This document shows positions 1 to 6,618 of a stretch of 9,066 nucleotides of DNA, piece after piece. The stretch is taken from assembly GCA_016845285.1 (NCBI GenBank), contig JAERSX010000197.1, forward strand, positions 1 to 9,066, written 5' to 3'. Under the pieces are notes generated by a model. The model was not told the DNA's origin. It searched no databases and saw nothing but the letters and a program-made list of their open reading frames with translations. The DNA is from Deltaproteobacteria bacterium. Lineage in GTDB: Bacteria; Myxococcota_A; UBA796; UBA2385. Positions within the stretch are counted from its first letter, which is position 1, and every line of letters begins with the position of its first letter. The translations under genes were made by a program, and so were the position numbers.

Positions 1-643
1 GGGTGACGGTCCCCGGGCTGAGGTTCCACGCGACGAAGAGGTCGATGGGGTCGGAGTCGCCGGCCTCGGCCATGGTGCCGTCTTCGGCCAGGACCAGGGC
101 GAGGAGGGGCGCGGACTCGCCCGCACCGTCGGTCACTGCGAGTGAGGCGCCGGTCCAGGCCTCGGCGTCCCAGGGCTCGCCCCAGAGCACCGCGGTCTCG
201 CCATCGGCCAGCGCTGGGACGTCGACGCCTGGGAAGATCTCCAGGGCGGCGAGGAAGGCCTCGGTGTAGTCGAGGTCGCGGAGGTACAAGGCGCCTGTCA
301 GCCAGCTTGCCCGACCCTGCGGCGTGCGGCCCCGCCAGACGGTGGGTGTCATCAGCGGGAGGGTGTCGGTGGCCACCGTCGGGCCCTCGAGGCGGATGGC
401 CACGTCGATGTCGACCGGCACCTCCTCCGCTCGCCAGTAGCCATTGCCCAGGTGTTCGGCGTCGATGAGGGACGCCCCGTCGAGGTCCGTCAGGGTGACA
501 GAGCCGAGGTCGAGCACATCGGCCTCGGTGCTGTCGGTGAGCTGGGCGAGGACGTAGCCATCCCAGGTGATGTCGGTGGGCAGCTCACGCTGTTCCTCGA
601 GGTACTGGCAGCCGGCCAGCAGCATCATCGTCGACCACAACAT
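1..643 (-). CDS. Putative lipoprotein of unknown function (3' end cut by window edge)
   Basis: An open frame runs from an ATG at 643 to the left edge without a stop, giving 214 visible residues; the C-terminus is missing. The N-terminus reads MLWSTMMLLAGC, with a canonical lipobox (LAGC, Cys12), so the protein is probably a lipid-anchored envelope protein. The start is forced: an in-frame TAG lies four codons upstream and no other start codon falls between. An AGGG stands seven bases before the ATG as a possible ribosome site. The signal peptide is unusually short (11 residues before Cys) and has no Lys or Arg in its n-region. The mature part is acidic, rich in Asp, Thr, Leu and Trp (for example TWDGYVLAQL, LGNGYWRAEEVPVDIDVAI), and suggests beta-strands. 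I recognise no domain and no catalytic motif. It starts 34 bases after recO and could share its transcript. Confidence 0.8.
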   Translation of the reverse strand, partial: MLWSTMMLLAGCQYLEEQRELPTDITWDGYVLAQLTDSTEADVLDLGSVTLTDLDGASLIDAEHLGNGYWRAEEVPVDIDVAIRLEGPTVATDTLPLMTPTVWRGRTPQGRASWLTGALYLRDLDYTEAFLAALEIFPGVDVPALADGETAVLWGEPWDAEAWTGASLAVTDGAGESAPLLALVLAEDGTMAEAGDSDPIDLFVAWNLSPGTVT

Positions 644-677
644 GGGCGCACCCTACCCCGGCCTCCGCGCCCTCGCT

Positions 678-1409
678 TCAGCTGTCCGACAGAGACCGCA
701 GGACACCCCGCGACCGGAGCGCGCGGCCGAGGTGGGCCTCGACGGCTTCGGCGAGTGCCCAGCTCGGCCCTGCCGGCATGGGGGTGTCGACGAGCTCACG
801 GAGCGAGGTGCGACGGGACAGCTCGGCTGCAGCCAGCCAGTCGACCGGTACCTGCCGCCCACCGCTGCCTTCGCAGTGGGTGTGGGCGGCGCCACCGCTC
901 GCGGGATCGAAGCGCATGGGTTCATCGGGAGACAATCCGCAGACGCGACACCGGTCCAGGATGGGGGCGAGACCCGCAAAGGTCAGCGCCTTTGCCTCCA
1001 GTCCAAGTCGCCAGGCCTCGCCCGGAGGAGCCGTCATGGCGTCCAGGAGGACGAGGGCCAGCTCGAGGAGGCCGTAGAGACGAGGCTCTGCGTGATGCTC
1101 CCGTGCCAGAGCGCCGCATAGCTCGCATGCATAGGCGAGGAGCCCGAGTCGCTCGAGGTCGCTGCGCACACCGAGGTGCCCATCGAGGAGCTCGGCACGA
1201 TCGAGATGCCACAGGGTGCCCCGGCCGGCACGCAGCTGGGCATCGATTCGAGCGCCGGTCTCCAAGGCCCCGGCGAAGCGCCTCTTGCTGCCCCGGGCGT
1301 TGCGCGCCAGCACGCTCACCCGACCGTGAGCGGGACTCAGCAGACGCACGATCCGGTCACGCTCGCCGTAGTCGGTGCGGCCGACCACGATGGCCGGGCC
1401 CTGGGTCAA
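678..1409 (-). CDS. recO: DNA repair protein RecO
   Basis: This 243-residue protein matches RecO in length and layout. RecO works with RecR (and RecF) to displace SSB and load RecA on single-stranded DNA during gap repair and recombination. Residues 5-80 fit the N-terminal OB-fold: IVVGRTDYGERDRIVRLLSP, then HGRVSVLARNARGSKRRFAGALE, the family's most recognisable stretch. The rest is the helical C-terminal domain. A zinc-site pattern is visible: C154-x2-C157 (CRVCG) and then H176-x2-C179, where most relatives have a second Cys pair. I chose TTG at 1409 because it overlaps the upstream gene's stop as TTGA and puts the conserved IVVGRTDYGE block at the right distance from the N-terminus. The frame stays open further upstream, but only across the neighbouring lipoprotein gene. 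A GTG at residue 8 is possible but would remove the first strand. Translation is probably coupled to the lipoprotein gene in front. Confidence 0.93.
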   Translation of the reverse strand: MTQGPAIVVGRTDYGERDRIVRLLSPAHGRVSVLARNARGSKRRFAGALETGARIDAQLRAGRGTLWHLDRAELLDGHLGVRSDLERLGLLAYACELCGALAREHHAEPRLYGLLELALVLLDAMTAPPGEAWRLGLEAKALTFAGLAPILDRCRVCGLSPDEPMRFDPASGGAAHTHCEGSGGRQVPVDWLAAAELSRRTSLRELVDTPMPAGPSWALAEAVEAHLGRALRSRGVLRSLSDS

Positions 1410-1993
1410 TACGGGGCGACGAGGTCGACGAGCCAGCCGTCCTCGGACTCGTAGCGGATCAGGCCGACGCCGGCCGCGAAGTCCCAGATGCCGGGCAGGC
1501 CGGTGTCTCCCTCGCACTCGATCCGCACCACATCTTCGAAGACACCGTAGAAGGTCTCGACCTCCTGAGCGGTGTCGGTGACGCAGGCCCAGTCGGTCCA
1601 GGTGTAGGTGTCGCCCGTGGCCGGTGCGAAGCCGGCCATGCGCCAGGTCCCTTCGTCGCTCTCGCCCTCGAGGTCGTAGGCCACCATCGCGAGACCGTCG
1701 CGAAGGTCCCACTCGAAGAAGCCGACGGGTTCGGCATCGGCCCAACGGGTGCCACGACGCAGCTCGGTGGTGACGTCACCATCGAAGCGCATGCGCAGCA
1801 GCTCGCTCTCCTCGGGAGCGATGCTGTCCTGTCCGGCCTCGTCGGGGCCGAGGTCGTCGCGGTAGGTCCAGGCGTTGCCCTCGTCGAAGCCGTGGTAGTC
1901 GCGCAGCAGCCGCTCGTTGGCTCCGGTGCCGTCGCCCGTGGCGTCGTCGCCACCGCATCCCACGGCGAGCAACACCAGCAACGTGGGGCTCAC
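1406..1993 (-). CDS. Putative lipoprotein of unknown function
   Basis: The 195-residue product starts with a hydrophobic signal (SPTLLVLLAVGC) ending at Cys13, followed by the flexible acidic/Gly linker GGDDATGDGTG, as expected for a lipoprotein. The lipobox is slightly off consensus (Ala at -3). I chose GTG at 1993 because it overlaps the previous stop as GTGA, a GGTGGAG lies just upstream, and it places the signal peptide at the very N-terminus; the open frame continues upstream only inside the neighbouring gene. The mature part has the pattern GNAWTYRDD near residue 39, many aromatic residues, two cysteines (C137, C160) that could form a disulphide in an exported protein, and a C-terminal GVGLIRYES turn. 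The W-T-Y-R opening and GVGLIRYE ending resemble beta-rich secreted proteins of unknown function, but I cannot name a family. It sits between the haem-propeller gene and recO, overlapping both by four bases. Confidence 0.85.
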   Translation of the reverse strand: MSPTLLVLLAVGCGGDDATGDGTGANERLLRDYHGFDEGNAWTYRDDLGPDEAGQDSIAPEESELLRMRFDGDVTTELRRGTRWADAEPVGFFEWDLRDGLAMVAYDLEGESDEGTWRMAGFAPATGDTYTWTDWACVTDTAQEVETFYGVFEDVVRIECEGDTGLPGIWDFAAGVGLIRYESEDGWLVDLVAPY

Positions 1994-3660
1994 TTGCTCC
2001 ACCAGAAGGGCAGGTGGTTGTCGGAGCTGGGGTTCTGGCCGGGCAGCCAGAAGGGAGGCTTCGAGGGGTCGAGTCCCTGGTCGGCCAGGGTGGTGTCGAT
2101 GCCTGCGACCCACACCTGCGGCGCGCGGGTGTTCTCCAGCGGGTATGTGCGGGTCGACGAGTAGGCGAGCCAGAGCACGTCGTCGTCGGGCAGGGGGCCC
2201 CAGCGCGGGAAGCTGTTCTGCTGATCGGGTTCCCCATTGGCCACCCCGAGCACGATGGGATCGCCGCCGCTTTCGTGCATCAGCATCAGCTCGGCGTCGA
2301 CGGCGGCGTAGGGCCCCGCAGTCGCCGAGCGATTGAATGCGATCCAGTTTCCGTCGGGTGCATAGGCTGGGTAGTAGTAGTTGTACTCGTCGCTGGCCGC
2401 GAGGAGGATCTCGGGCTCACCGAGGGTCTCGCCGTCCCATGGGATGCGTACCAGCTCGCCTTGTAGGAAGTTGAAGTCGCTGTTCCAGCGGCCTTGGGCC
2501 CGCACGGCGACCACGTAGTCTCCGTCCGGCGACATGTCGGGCTGAGTCAGCGGCAGCTCGTGCTCGAAGGTCTCGAGCAGCGTGCCATCGGTGGCGTCCA
2601 GGACGAGGAGTTCCTTGAGGTTGGCGCCGACCACCCGCTCGCCGTCGTTGGACAGGGTCTTGAAGGTGACGCGAGGTTCGTCGGGTGCGTCGACCTGGAG
2701 CGTGGGATTGTCGGGGTCTTCGATGTCGATGACCGAGAAGCGGCCGTCGATGCCGCCGTGTGAGACCACCATGAGGTGAGACTCGTTGCTGGCGATGTGG
2801 CAGCCGGTGCACTGCCCCCCGCTGTCGTCCTTGGTCCAGAACTCCTCGGCGTCGAGCGATCCGAAGGGGATGCGCATGATCGCTTCGAGGTTGGAGCCCC
2901 AGTAGAGAACGCTTCCTCGGGCGTCGAGGCGGTTCACGTTCAGGGTTGCGCTCGGGCCTCGGGAGTGGTTGGAGAGGGTGGAGCCGTCCCAGGTAGCGGT
3001 CTCGACCGCGACGTCGACGGCCCCTCCGCGGTTGGCAGCGGCGATGAGTGAGAAGAGCTCTGCGCTCGCGAGCCACTGTTCGTCGCTCAGATAGACCGAT
3101 ACATCGGTGATCTCGGTGGTGAAGTGCAGCCGGGCGATGCTGGCATCCTCGGGCATGGGCCACATGAAGCCCAGGCCCTCGAGGTTGCGCGGCACGGTGG
3201 CGCCGTCGGGGGGGTACTCCAGCACCAGCTCGTCGTTCGAGGTGGCCTCGCTGTCGTACATCGCGGATACCACTGCCTCGTCCACGCCCTCGACCACGAT
3301 GTCATCGACGTAGATGATCTTGAGGTCGGCTGTGGCGCTGATCTCGAGGTGGGTCGCGCTGACCTCGGTGACGCCGCCGTTGGAGTCGACGGTGGTGAAG
3401 ATGCCGGCGCTGTCGATGTCGCCGGCCGACAGGTTGGAGCTGGCCCAGGTCACGAGCTCGAGGGGCTCCTCTCGTCCGTCCTTGAAGGTCGCGTAGGCCA
3501 CGAACTCGAGGTCGAGTGGCTGGTCGGGGCTCACCTCGACCACCAGGCTCTCTGGCTCGATGCGAAGCTCGATGACATCGCCACCCAGCGTGGCGGCCTG
3601 GTCTTCGGGGCCGCAGCTCAGCAGCAGCGGTAGCACGGCCATCCACTTCATCGTGCTCAC
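1990..3660 (-). CDS. Lipoprotein with Ig-like region, CxxCH haem c site and TolB/PD40-like propeller
   Basis: The 556-residue product begins with a signal (MKWMAVLPLLLSC) whose Cys15-16 region forms a good lipobox (LLSC). Residues 25-117 look like a bacterial Ig-like (BIG2-type) domain: IELRIEPESLVVEVSP, FVAYATFKDG, TWASSN, and the GIFTTV turn. Residues 145-245 form a second beta-rich segment starting EYPPDGATVPRNLEGLGFMW. A single haem c attachment motif CTGCH lies at 284-288. After it comes a propeller of the TolB/WD40-like PD40 kind, with repeats LSNDGERVVGA, MSPDGDYVVAV, YAPDGNWIAFN and FPRWGPLPDDDVLWLAYSS, ending in an aromatic tail. I start at GTG 3660, which overlaps the upstream stop as GTGA; an ATG nine bases later (3651) is an equally good alternative. 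CxxCH-bearing TolB-like proteins are known from Myxococcota and related groups, but their role is not established. Export fits haem ligation in the periplasm. Inferred job: electron transfer, redox sensing or a structural haem in a surface complex with its neighbours. Confidence 0.9.
   Translation of the reverse strand: MSTMKWMAVLPLLLSCGPEDQAATLGGDVIELRIEPESLVVEVSPDQPLDLEFVAYATFKDGREEPLELVTWASSNLSAGDIDSAGIFTTVDSNGGVTEVSATHLEISATADLKIIYVDDIVVEGVDEAVVSAMYDSEATSNDELVLEYPPDGATVPRNLEGLGFMWPMPEDASIARLHFTTEITDVSVYLSDEQWLASAELFSLIAAANRGGAVDVAVETATWDGSTLSNHSRGPSATLNVNRLDARGSVLYWGSNLEAIMRIPFGSLDAEEFWTKDDSGGQCTGCHIASNESHLMVVSHGGIDGRFSVIDIEDPDNPTLQVDAPDEPRVTFKTLSNDGERVVGANLKELLVLDATDGTLLETFEHELPLTQPDMSPDGDYVVAVRAQGRWNSDFNFLQGELVRIPWDGETLGEPEILLAASDEYNYYYPAYAPDGNWIAFNRSATAGPYAAVDAELMLMHESGGDPIVLGVANGEPDQQNSFPRWGPLPDDDVLWLAYSSTRTYPLENTRAPQVWVAGIDTTLADQGLDPSKPPFWLPGQNPSSDNHLPFWWSK
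2797..2811 (-). other. CxxCH haem c attachment motif in the propeller lipoprotein
   Basis: The minus strand reads TGC ACC GGC TGC CAC, giving C-T-G-C-H at residues 284-288. This is the exact pattern used by cytochrome c maturation systems to attach haem by two thioethers, with His as the axial ligand. It is the only such motif in the protein and lies at the start of the propeller. The second axial ligand cannot be told from sequence. Confidence 0.75.
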
Positions 3661-4601
3661 TCGCCCGTGTCCTGTTGCTCGGTGGTGCCGGTCCACTCGA
3701 AGTAGCTGACCTCGATGCCAGCCCCCGGGGGAGGCACGGCGTAGCCGTCGAAGACGATGGCGTTTTGTCCGGCCTCGTAGCGCCAGCCGTGGCGATCGCG
3801 ACGATGGATCAGGATCTCGTCGACGCGTACCTCGGTGCTCGCGAGATCAGGGATCTTGGACAGGGCGAAGGTGTCGTCCAGCCCCAGCACCTGGAGCGCC
3901 ATTCGTTCGAGCATGGCGGCATAGTCGTGGGAGCAGATGGACTCACGAGAGCCGCCTGAGGCGTCCTGTGCCTCGACGTAGGCGCTGCCTGGGTCGGCCG
4001 CGGACTGCAGGGATGCGCAGCCCTCGGGCAGGTCGCCTACGATGGCGTTGACCACGATGTCGTCACCGTAGGTCGCCAGACCGTCCTGGAACTCGCCGAC
4101 GGTCAGGTTGCTCTGGTCGTCCTCGTCGCTGAAGAAGACGATCTCGAGGGCGGCGTCGGGGCGGATGAAGTCGGCCCCCTCTCCGTCGGGGTCAGCCGCC
4201 AACAGGGCTGCCTCGAAGCCGTGTTCCTCTCGGCTGCCAGCTGTCTCGTTGGTGACCTGAGCGGCGAAGAGCTCCACCATGTTGGCGCTGTCGGCGTCGA
4301 GCACCTCGCCCAACAGGCTCCCGGGCGCGTCGCGGGTGGTGTCGGTGCTCGTGACGCCGAGGCGAAAATCGACGGGTACGTGCGTGAGGAAGCTGATGAA
4401 GCTGTCGGCGTGACCGGCCAGCTGCTCTTGCTCCTCGTACATGCTCATGGAGTCGTCGACGACCCACAGCACGTCTACACCACCTTCACGCGCAGGTTGG
4501 GTGAAGCCGTCGCGCTCTCGGGCACGAGTGACCCCGTAGTCGATGCAGGCGCTCGTGAGCTGCGTGAGCAGGAGGAGCAGGCCGAGGCGGGTAGATGCCA
4601 T
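3657..4601 (-). CDS. Exported von Willebrand factor A-domain lipoprotein
   Basis: The 314-residue product starts MASTRLGLLLLLTQLTSAC, a signal peptide ending at Cys19 (the lipobox is loose, with Thr at -3). Residues 42-245 fit a vWA domain: a hydrophobic strand leads into the MIDAS motif at D49-x-S51-x-S53 (VLWVVDDSMSMYEEQ), then FRLGVTSTDTT, EEHGFEAALLA, and ALEIVFFSDEDDQS, where an acidic cluster closes the Rossmann-type strand. C195 and C223 could pair. Residues 250-303 form a short beta-rich tail domain (EVRVDEILIHRRDRHGWRYE, NAIVFDGYAVPPPGAGIEVSYFEW), a layout common in vWA lipoproteins of myxobacteria. vWA domains bind ligands through a divalent metal, usually in adhesion or complex assembly. 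The frame allows GTG at 4619, which would add six residues; I prefer ATG 4601 for a compact signal peptide, but neither has a good Shine-Dalgarno. Its stop overlaps the start of the haem-propeller gene (GTGA), so the two are likely made together. Confidence 0.9.
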   Translation of the reverse strand: MASTRLGLLLLLTQLTSACIDYGVTRARERDGFTQPAREGGVDVLWVVDDSMSMYEEQEQLAGHADSFISFLTHVPVDFRLGVTSTDTTRDAPGSLLGEVLDADSANMVELFAAQVTNETAGSREEHGFEAALLAADPDGEGADFIRPDAALEIVFFSDEDDQSNLTVGEFQDGLATYGDDIVVNAIVGDLPEGCASLQSAADPGSAYVEAQDASGGSRESICSHDYAAMLERMALQVLGLDDTFALSKIPDLASTEVRVDEILIHRRDRHGWRYEAGQNAIVFDGYAVPPPGAGIEVSYFEWTGTTEQQDTGE

Positions 4602-4646
4602 CGCGGCGTAGCGTAGCACTCACCGACGGGTTGCGGAGACTCCAGC

Positions 4647-6557
4647 TCAGTCGCAGAAGGGGCCAGACCATGTGAGCGTGTTGTTGGTGTCGTCACACTC
4701 GGGGTCGAGGGTGCTGATCTCGAAGTAGAGAGAGTCGGCGCCGGTCACGTAGTCGGCGCTCAATTCCACCTCGATGCCGTCCATGAACTCGGCCATGGGA
4801 ATGCTGGGATCGATGATCACGGTCTCGAGGAGTACGGTGCTGCCACCGGTCTCGGCGTAGATCTCGACGGTGGCCTCGAGCTCGCTGTTGACGGCGCCTT
4901 CGTTGCCCACGTGGAATGAGACGAGGAGCACACCTTCGTCGCAGTCGATCTCGCAGATGTCGCCTTGGGCCAGGGTGAGGTCCGGTGCGGTGGTGCCGTC
5001 GGGTGCGGTGATGTCGCCGCTGCGGAAGTTGTTGTAGTCGGGCCAGTTGCTGGTCACGACGGAGGGGACGCTGCCGTACTCCTCGACGTGGGTGATGGAG
5101 TAGGCGTGCTGGTTCCAGACGCGGCGTCCGGGCATCCAGGAGTCGTTGAGATCACCGAAGACGCTCACGCCCGTCAGCGAGCCGTTCTGGGCGTTGTGGG
5201 TGACCACGATCTCTGCGTGCCCGTCGGCATCGACGTCGGCCACCACGGGGTACTCCAGCCAGGTGCCGGAGTTGTGGTCGTTGCTGGCCAGCTTGACCGA
5301 GCCGTCCTGGCCGTTGAAGACCCAGAGGGTGGTCTCGTCCGCATAGACCACCTCGGCCACGCCGTCGCCTTCGAAGTCGAAGACCGACGAGCCGGTGTTG
5401 CCGCTCGAGGCATCGGTGGTGGTCTGCTGCCAGAGGATCGAGCCGTCGCCTTCGAAGACGGAGTAGCGGGAACCGGCCGCGACGCCGATCTCGGGGTCGC
5501 CGTCACCGTCGAAGTCCGCGATGGTGGGTGGGCCGCCGTAGTAGGCGCTGCCCGCGCCGGGGATGCCCTCTGACCAGATGACCGTGCCGTCGTCGTCCTG
5601 GAGTCTGAGACGGCCATCGCCCGACACCACGATCTCGCCCTTTCCATCGCCGTCGAAGTCGGCCACGGCCGGGTAGCCATCGTTCTGGCCGTTGTACCAG
5701 ATGGTGCTGCCGTCCTTGCGGTAGAGCGCGTTGCCCACCACCACCTCGAGGTCGCCGTCGCCGTCGATGTCTGCGGCCACGCCGGCCGTGCCCACATTGC
5801 TGCTCACGCCGCCCTTGCCGTAGGAGCCCACGCCGACCACGTTGCCGTTGGCGTTCAGGATGGCCCTGCCGGCGATGATCTCCGGGTCGCCATCGCCGTC
5901 GAGGTCGGTGATGGAGGGGACATCCGAGATGCCGTAGATGTGGCTGGACAGGCTGGCTGAGGTCCACTTGAGCGTGCCGTCGTGCTCGAAGGCCTTTGCG
6001 GAGTTGGGTGTGAGCGAGACGAACTCGATGAAGCCGTCGCCGTCGATGTCTGCAGCCGCCAGACCGCCGGTGCCCTGGACCGCTGCCGAGGTGATGTTCA
6101 GCACCTCGGAGCCGTCGGCGCCGCTCACGACCCGGATGACGCCACCGCTCGAGTAGCTGTACTCGTCGTAGGTCACGAGCGCGACGTCGGGGGTGTCGTT
6201 CTCATCGATGACGCCGTCGCCGTTGTCGTCATCGACGTTGACCACGATGGGGGCGCTCATGCACTGGATGGCACTCGAGGACGACGCCCAGGTGTTCTTC
6301 GTCCACTTGAGCTCGGGGTCGAAGGTGCCGGTCTCGACCTCGTTTGCGCAGTCGTCGTCCTGCGAGGCGGCGTAGCCGTCGGTCTCGAGGGGCCCGCAGT
6401 CATCGCCTGGAGGCGCGGAGGTGTCGCCTGTGTCGGGGAATGGATTCCAGTCGTCTCCTTCGGCGCCTTCGACATCCTTCTCGGGCACGAACTCATACTC
6501 GGTGCAAGCGGACGAGCTCAGAAGGAGGGCGACGAGGCCGATGAGGCGAGGGGACAT
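4647..6557 (-). CDS. FG-GAP/VCBS-repeat beta-propeller lipoprotein with C-terminal CARDB-like domain
   Basis: The 636-residue product carries a signal peptide (MSPRLIGLVALLLSSSAC, Cys18) and then a low-complexity acidic linker with DTGDTS at 42-47. Residues 80-470 form an FG-GAP/VCBS propeller like that of integrin alpha chains. Seven calcium loops of the DxDxDGxxE type start at about 170, 218, 263, 300, 348, 394 and 441, and a longer EF-hand-like loop lies at 108-124 (VNVDDDNGDGVIDEN). Residues 475-515 hold a Trp/Asn-rich bridge (RRVWNQHAYSITHVEE). Residues 525-632 fit a CARDB-like Ig fold (APDLTLAQGD, FHVGNEGAVNSE, ending DDTNNTLTW), with cysteine pairs C535/C539 and C621/C635. ATG 6557 is favoured over an open frame reaching 6692, because a GGAG sits six bases upstream and the signal peptide begins there. 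Likely role: calcium-stabilised surface protein for adhesion or complex formation. It ends 45 bases before the vWA gene, its probable partner. Confidence 0.92.
   Translation of the reverse strand: MSPRLIGLVALLLSSSACTEYEFVPEKDVEGAEGDDWNPFPDTGDTSAPPGDDCGPLETDGYAASQDDDCANEVETGTFDPELKWTKNTWASSSSAIQCMSAPIVVNVDDDNGDGVIDENDTPDVALVTYDEYSYSSGGVIRVVSGADGSEVLNITSAAVQGTGGLAAADIDGDGFIEFVSLTPNSAKAFEHDGTLKWTSASLSSHIYGISDVPSITDLDGDGDPEIIAGRAILNANGNVVGVGSYGKGGVSSNVGTAGVAADIDGDGDLEVVVGNALYRKDGSTIWYNGQNDGYPAVADFDGDGKGEIVVSGDGRLRLQDDDGTVIWSEGIPGAGSAYYGGPPTIADFDGDGDPEIGVAAGSRYSVFEGDGSILWQQTTTDASSGNTGSSVFDFEGDGVAEVVYADETTLWVFNGQDGSVKLASNDHNSGTWLEYPVVADVDADGHAEIVVTHNAQNGSLTGVSVFGDLNDSWMPGRRVWNQHAYSITHVEEYGSVPSVVTSNWPDYNNFRSGDITAPDGTTAPDLTLAQGDICEIDCDEGVLLVSFHVGNEGAVNSELEATVEIYAETGGSTVLLETVIIDPSIPMAEFMDGIEVELSADYVTGADSLYFEISTLDPECDDTNNTLTWSGPFCD
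5211..6050 (-). repeat. Seven FG-GAP calcium-loop repeats inside the propeller gene
   Basis: Seven copies of a DxDGDGxxE-type loop recur at spacings of 48, 45, 37, 48, 46 and 47 residues: DIDGDGFIE, DLDGDGDPE, DIDGDGDLE, DFDGDGKGE, DFDGDGDPE, DFEGDGVAE and DVDADGHAE. At DNA level each shows on the plus strand as a near-copy of a GCCGTCGCCGTCGA core, followed in most copies by a TCGGCCAC or TCTGCGGCC-like stretch. The last two loops have diverged (Glu or Ala inside the loop). These are coding repeats from blade duplication, not an intergenic element. Confidence 0.85.
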
Positions 6558-6563
6558 GGGGCA

Positions 6564-6567
6564 CTCC
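6564..6567 (-). promoter_or_regulatory. Shine-Dalgarno site of the FG-GAP lipoprotein gene
   Basis: GGAG lies six bases before ATG 6557 (minus strand: GGAGTGCCCCATG). It fixes the start at the signal peptide rather than at the longer open frame that reaches into the end of mgtE. It is one of the clearest ribosome sites in the window, which fits this gene being the first of the lipoprotein run. Confidence 0.6.
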
Positions 6568-6618
6568 GAGACACAGCGAGCGTGCTGAGGGACACACCCA
6601 CAAGTGCTCAAGGTAGCG

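Noticed and set aside
1410..1745. N-terminal extension of recO to 1745
   Set aside because: The added residues are Arg/Gly-rich, overlap the lipoprotein gene entirely, and have no counterpart in RecO, which begins close to the IVVGRTDYGE block.
452..2164. Long plus-strand open frame (570 codons) opposite the recO and lipoprotein region
   Set aside because: It crosses the ends of three minus-strand genes, one of them a clear recO. Its composition (Arg/Gly/His/Pro-rich, no domain) is typical of an antisense shadow in G+C-rich DNA.
6558..6618. Possible promoter between mgtE and the FG-GAP gene (a TTGAGC on the minus strand)
   Set aside because: No matching -10 element is visible at the right distance. 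A promoter here is possible but cannot be supported by sequence alone.
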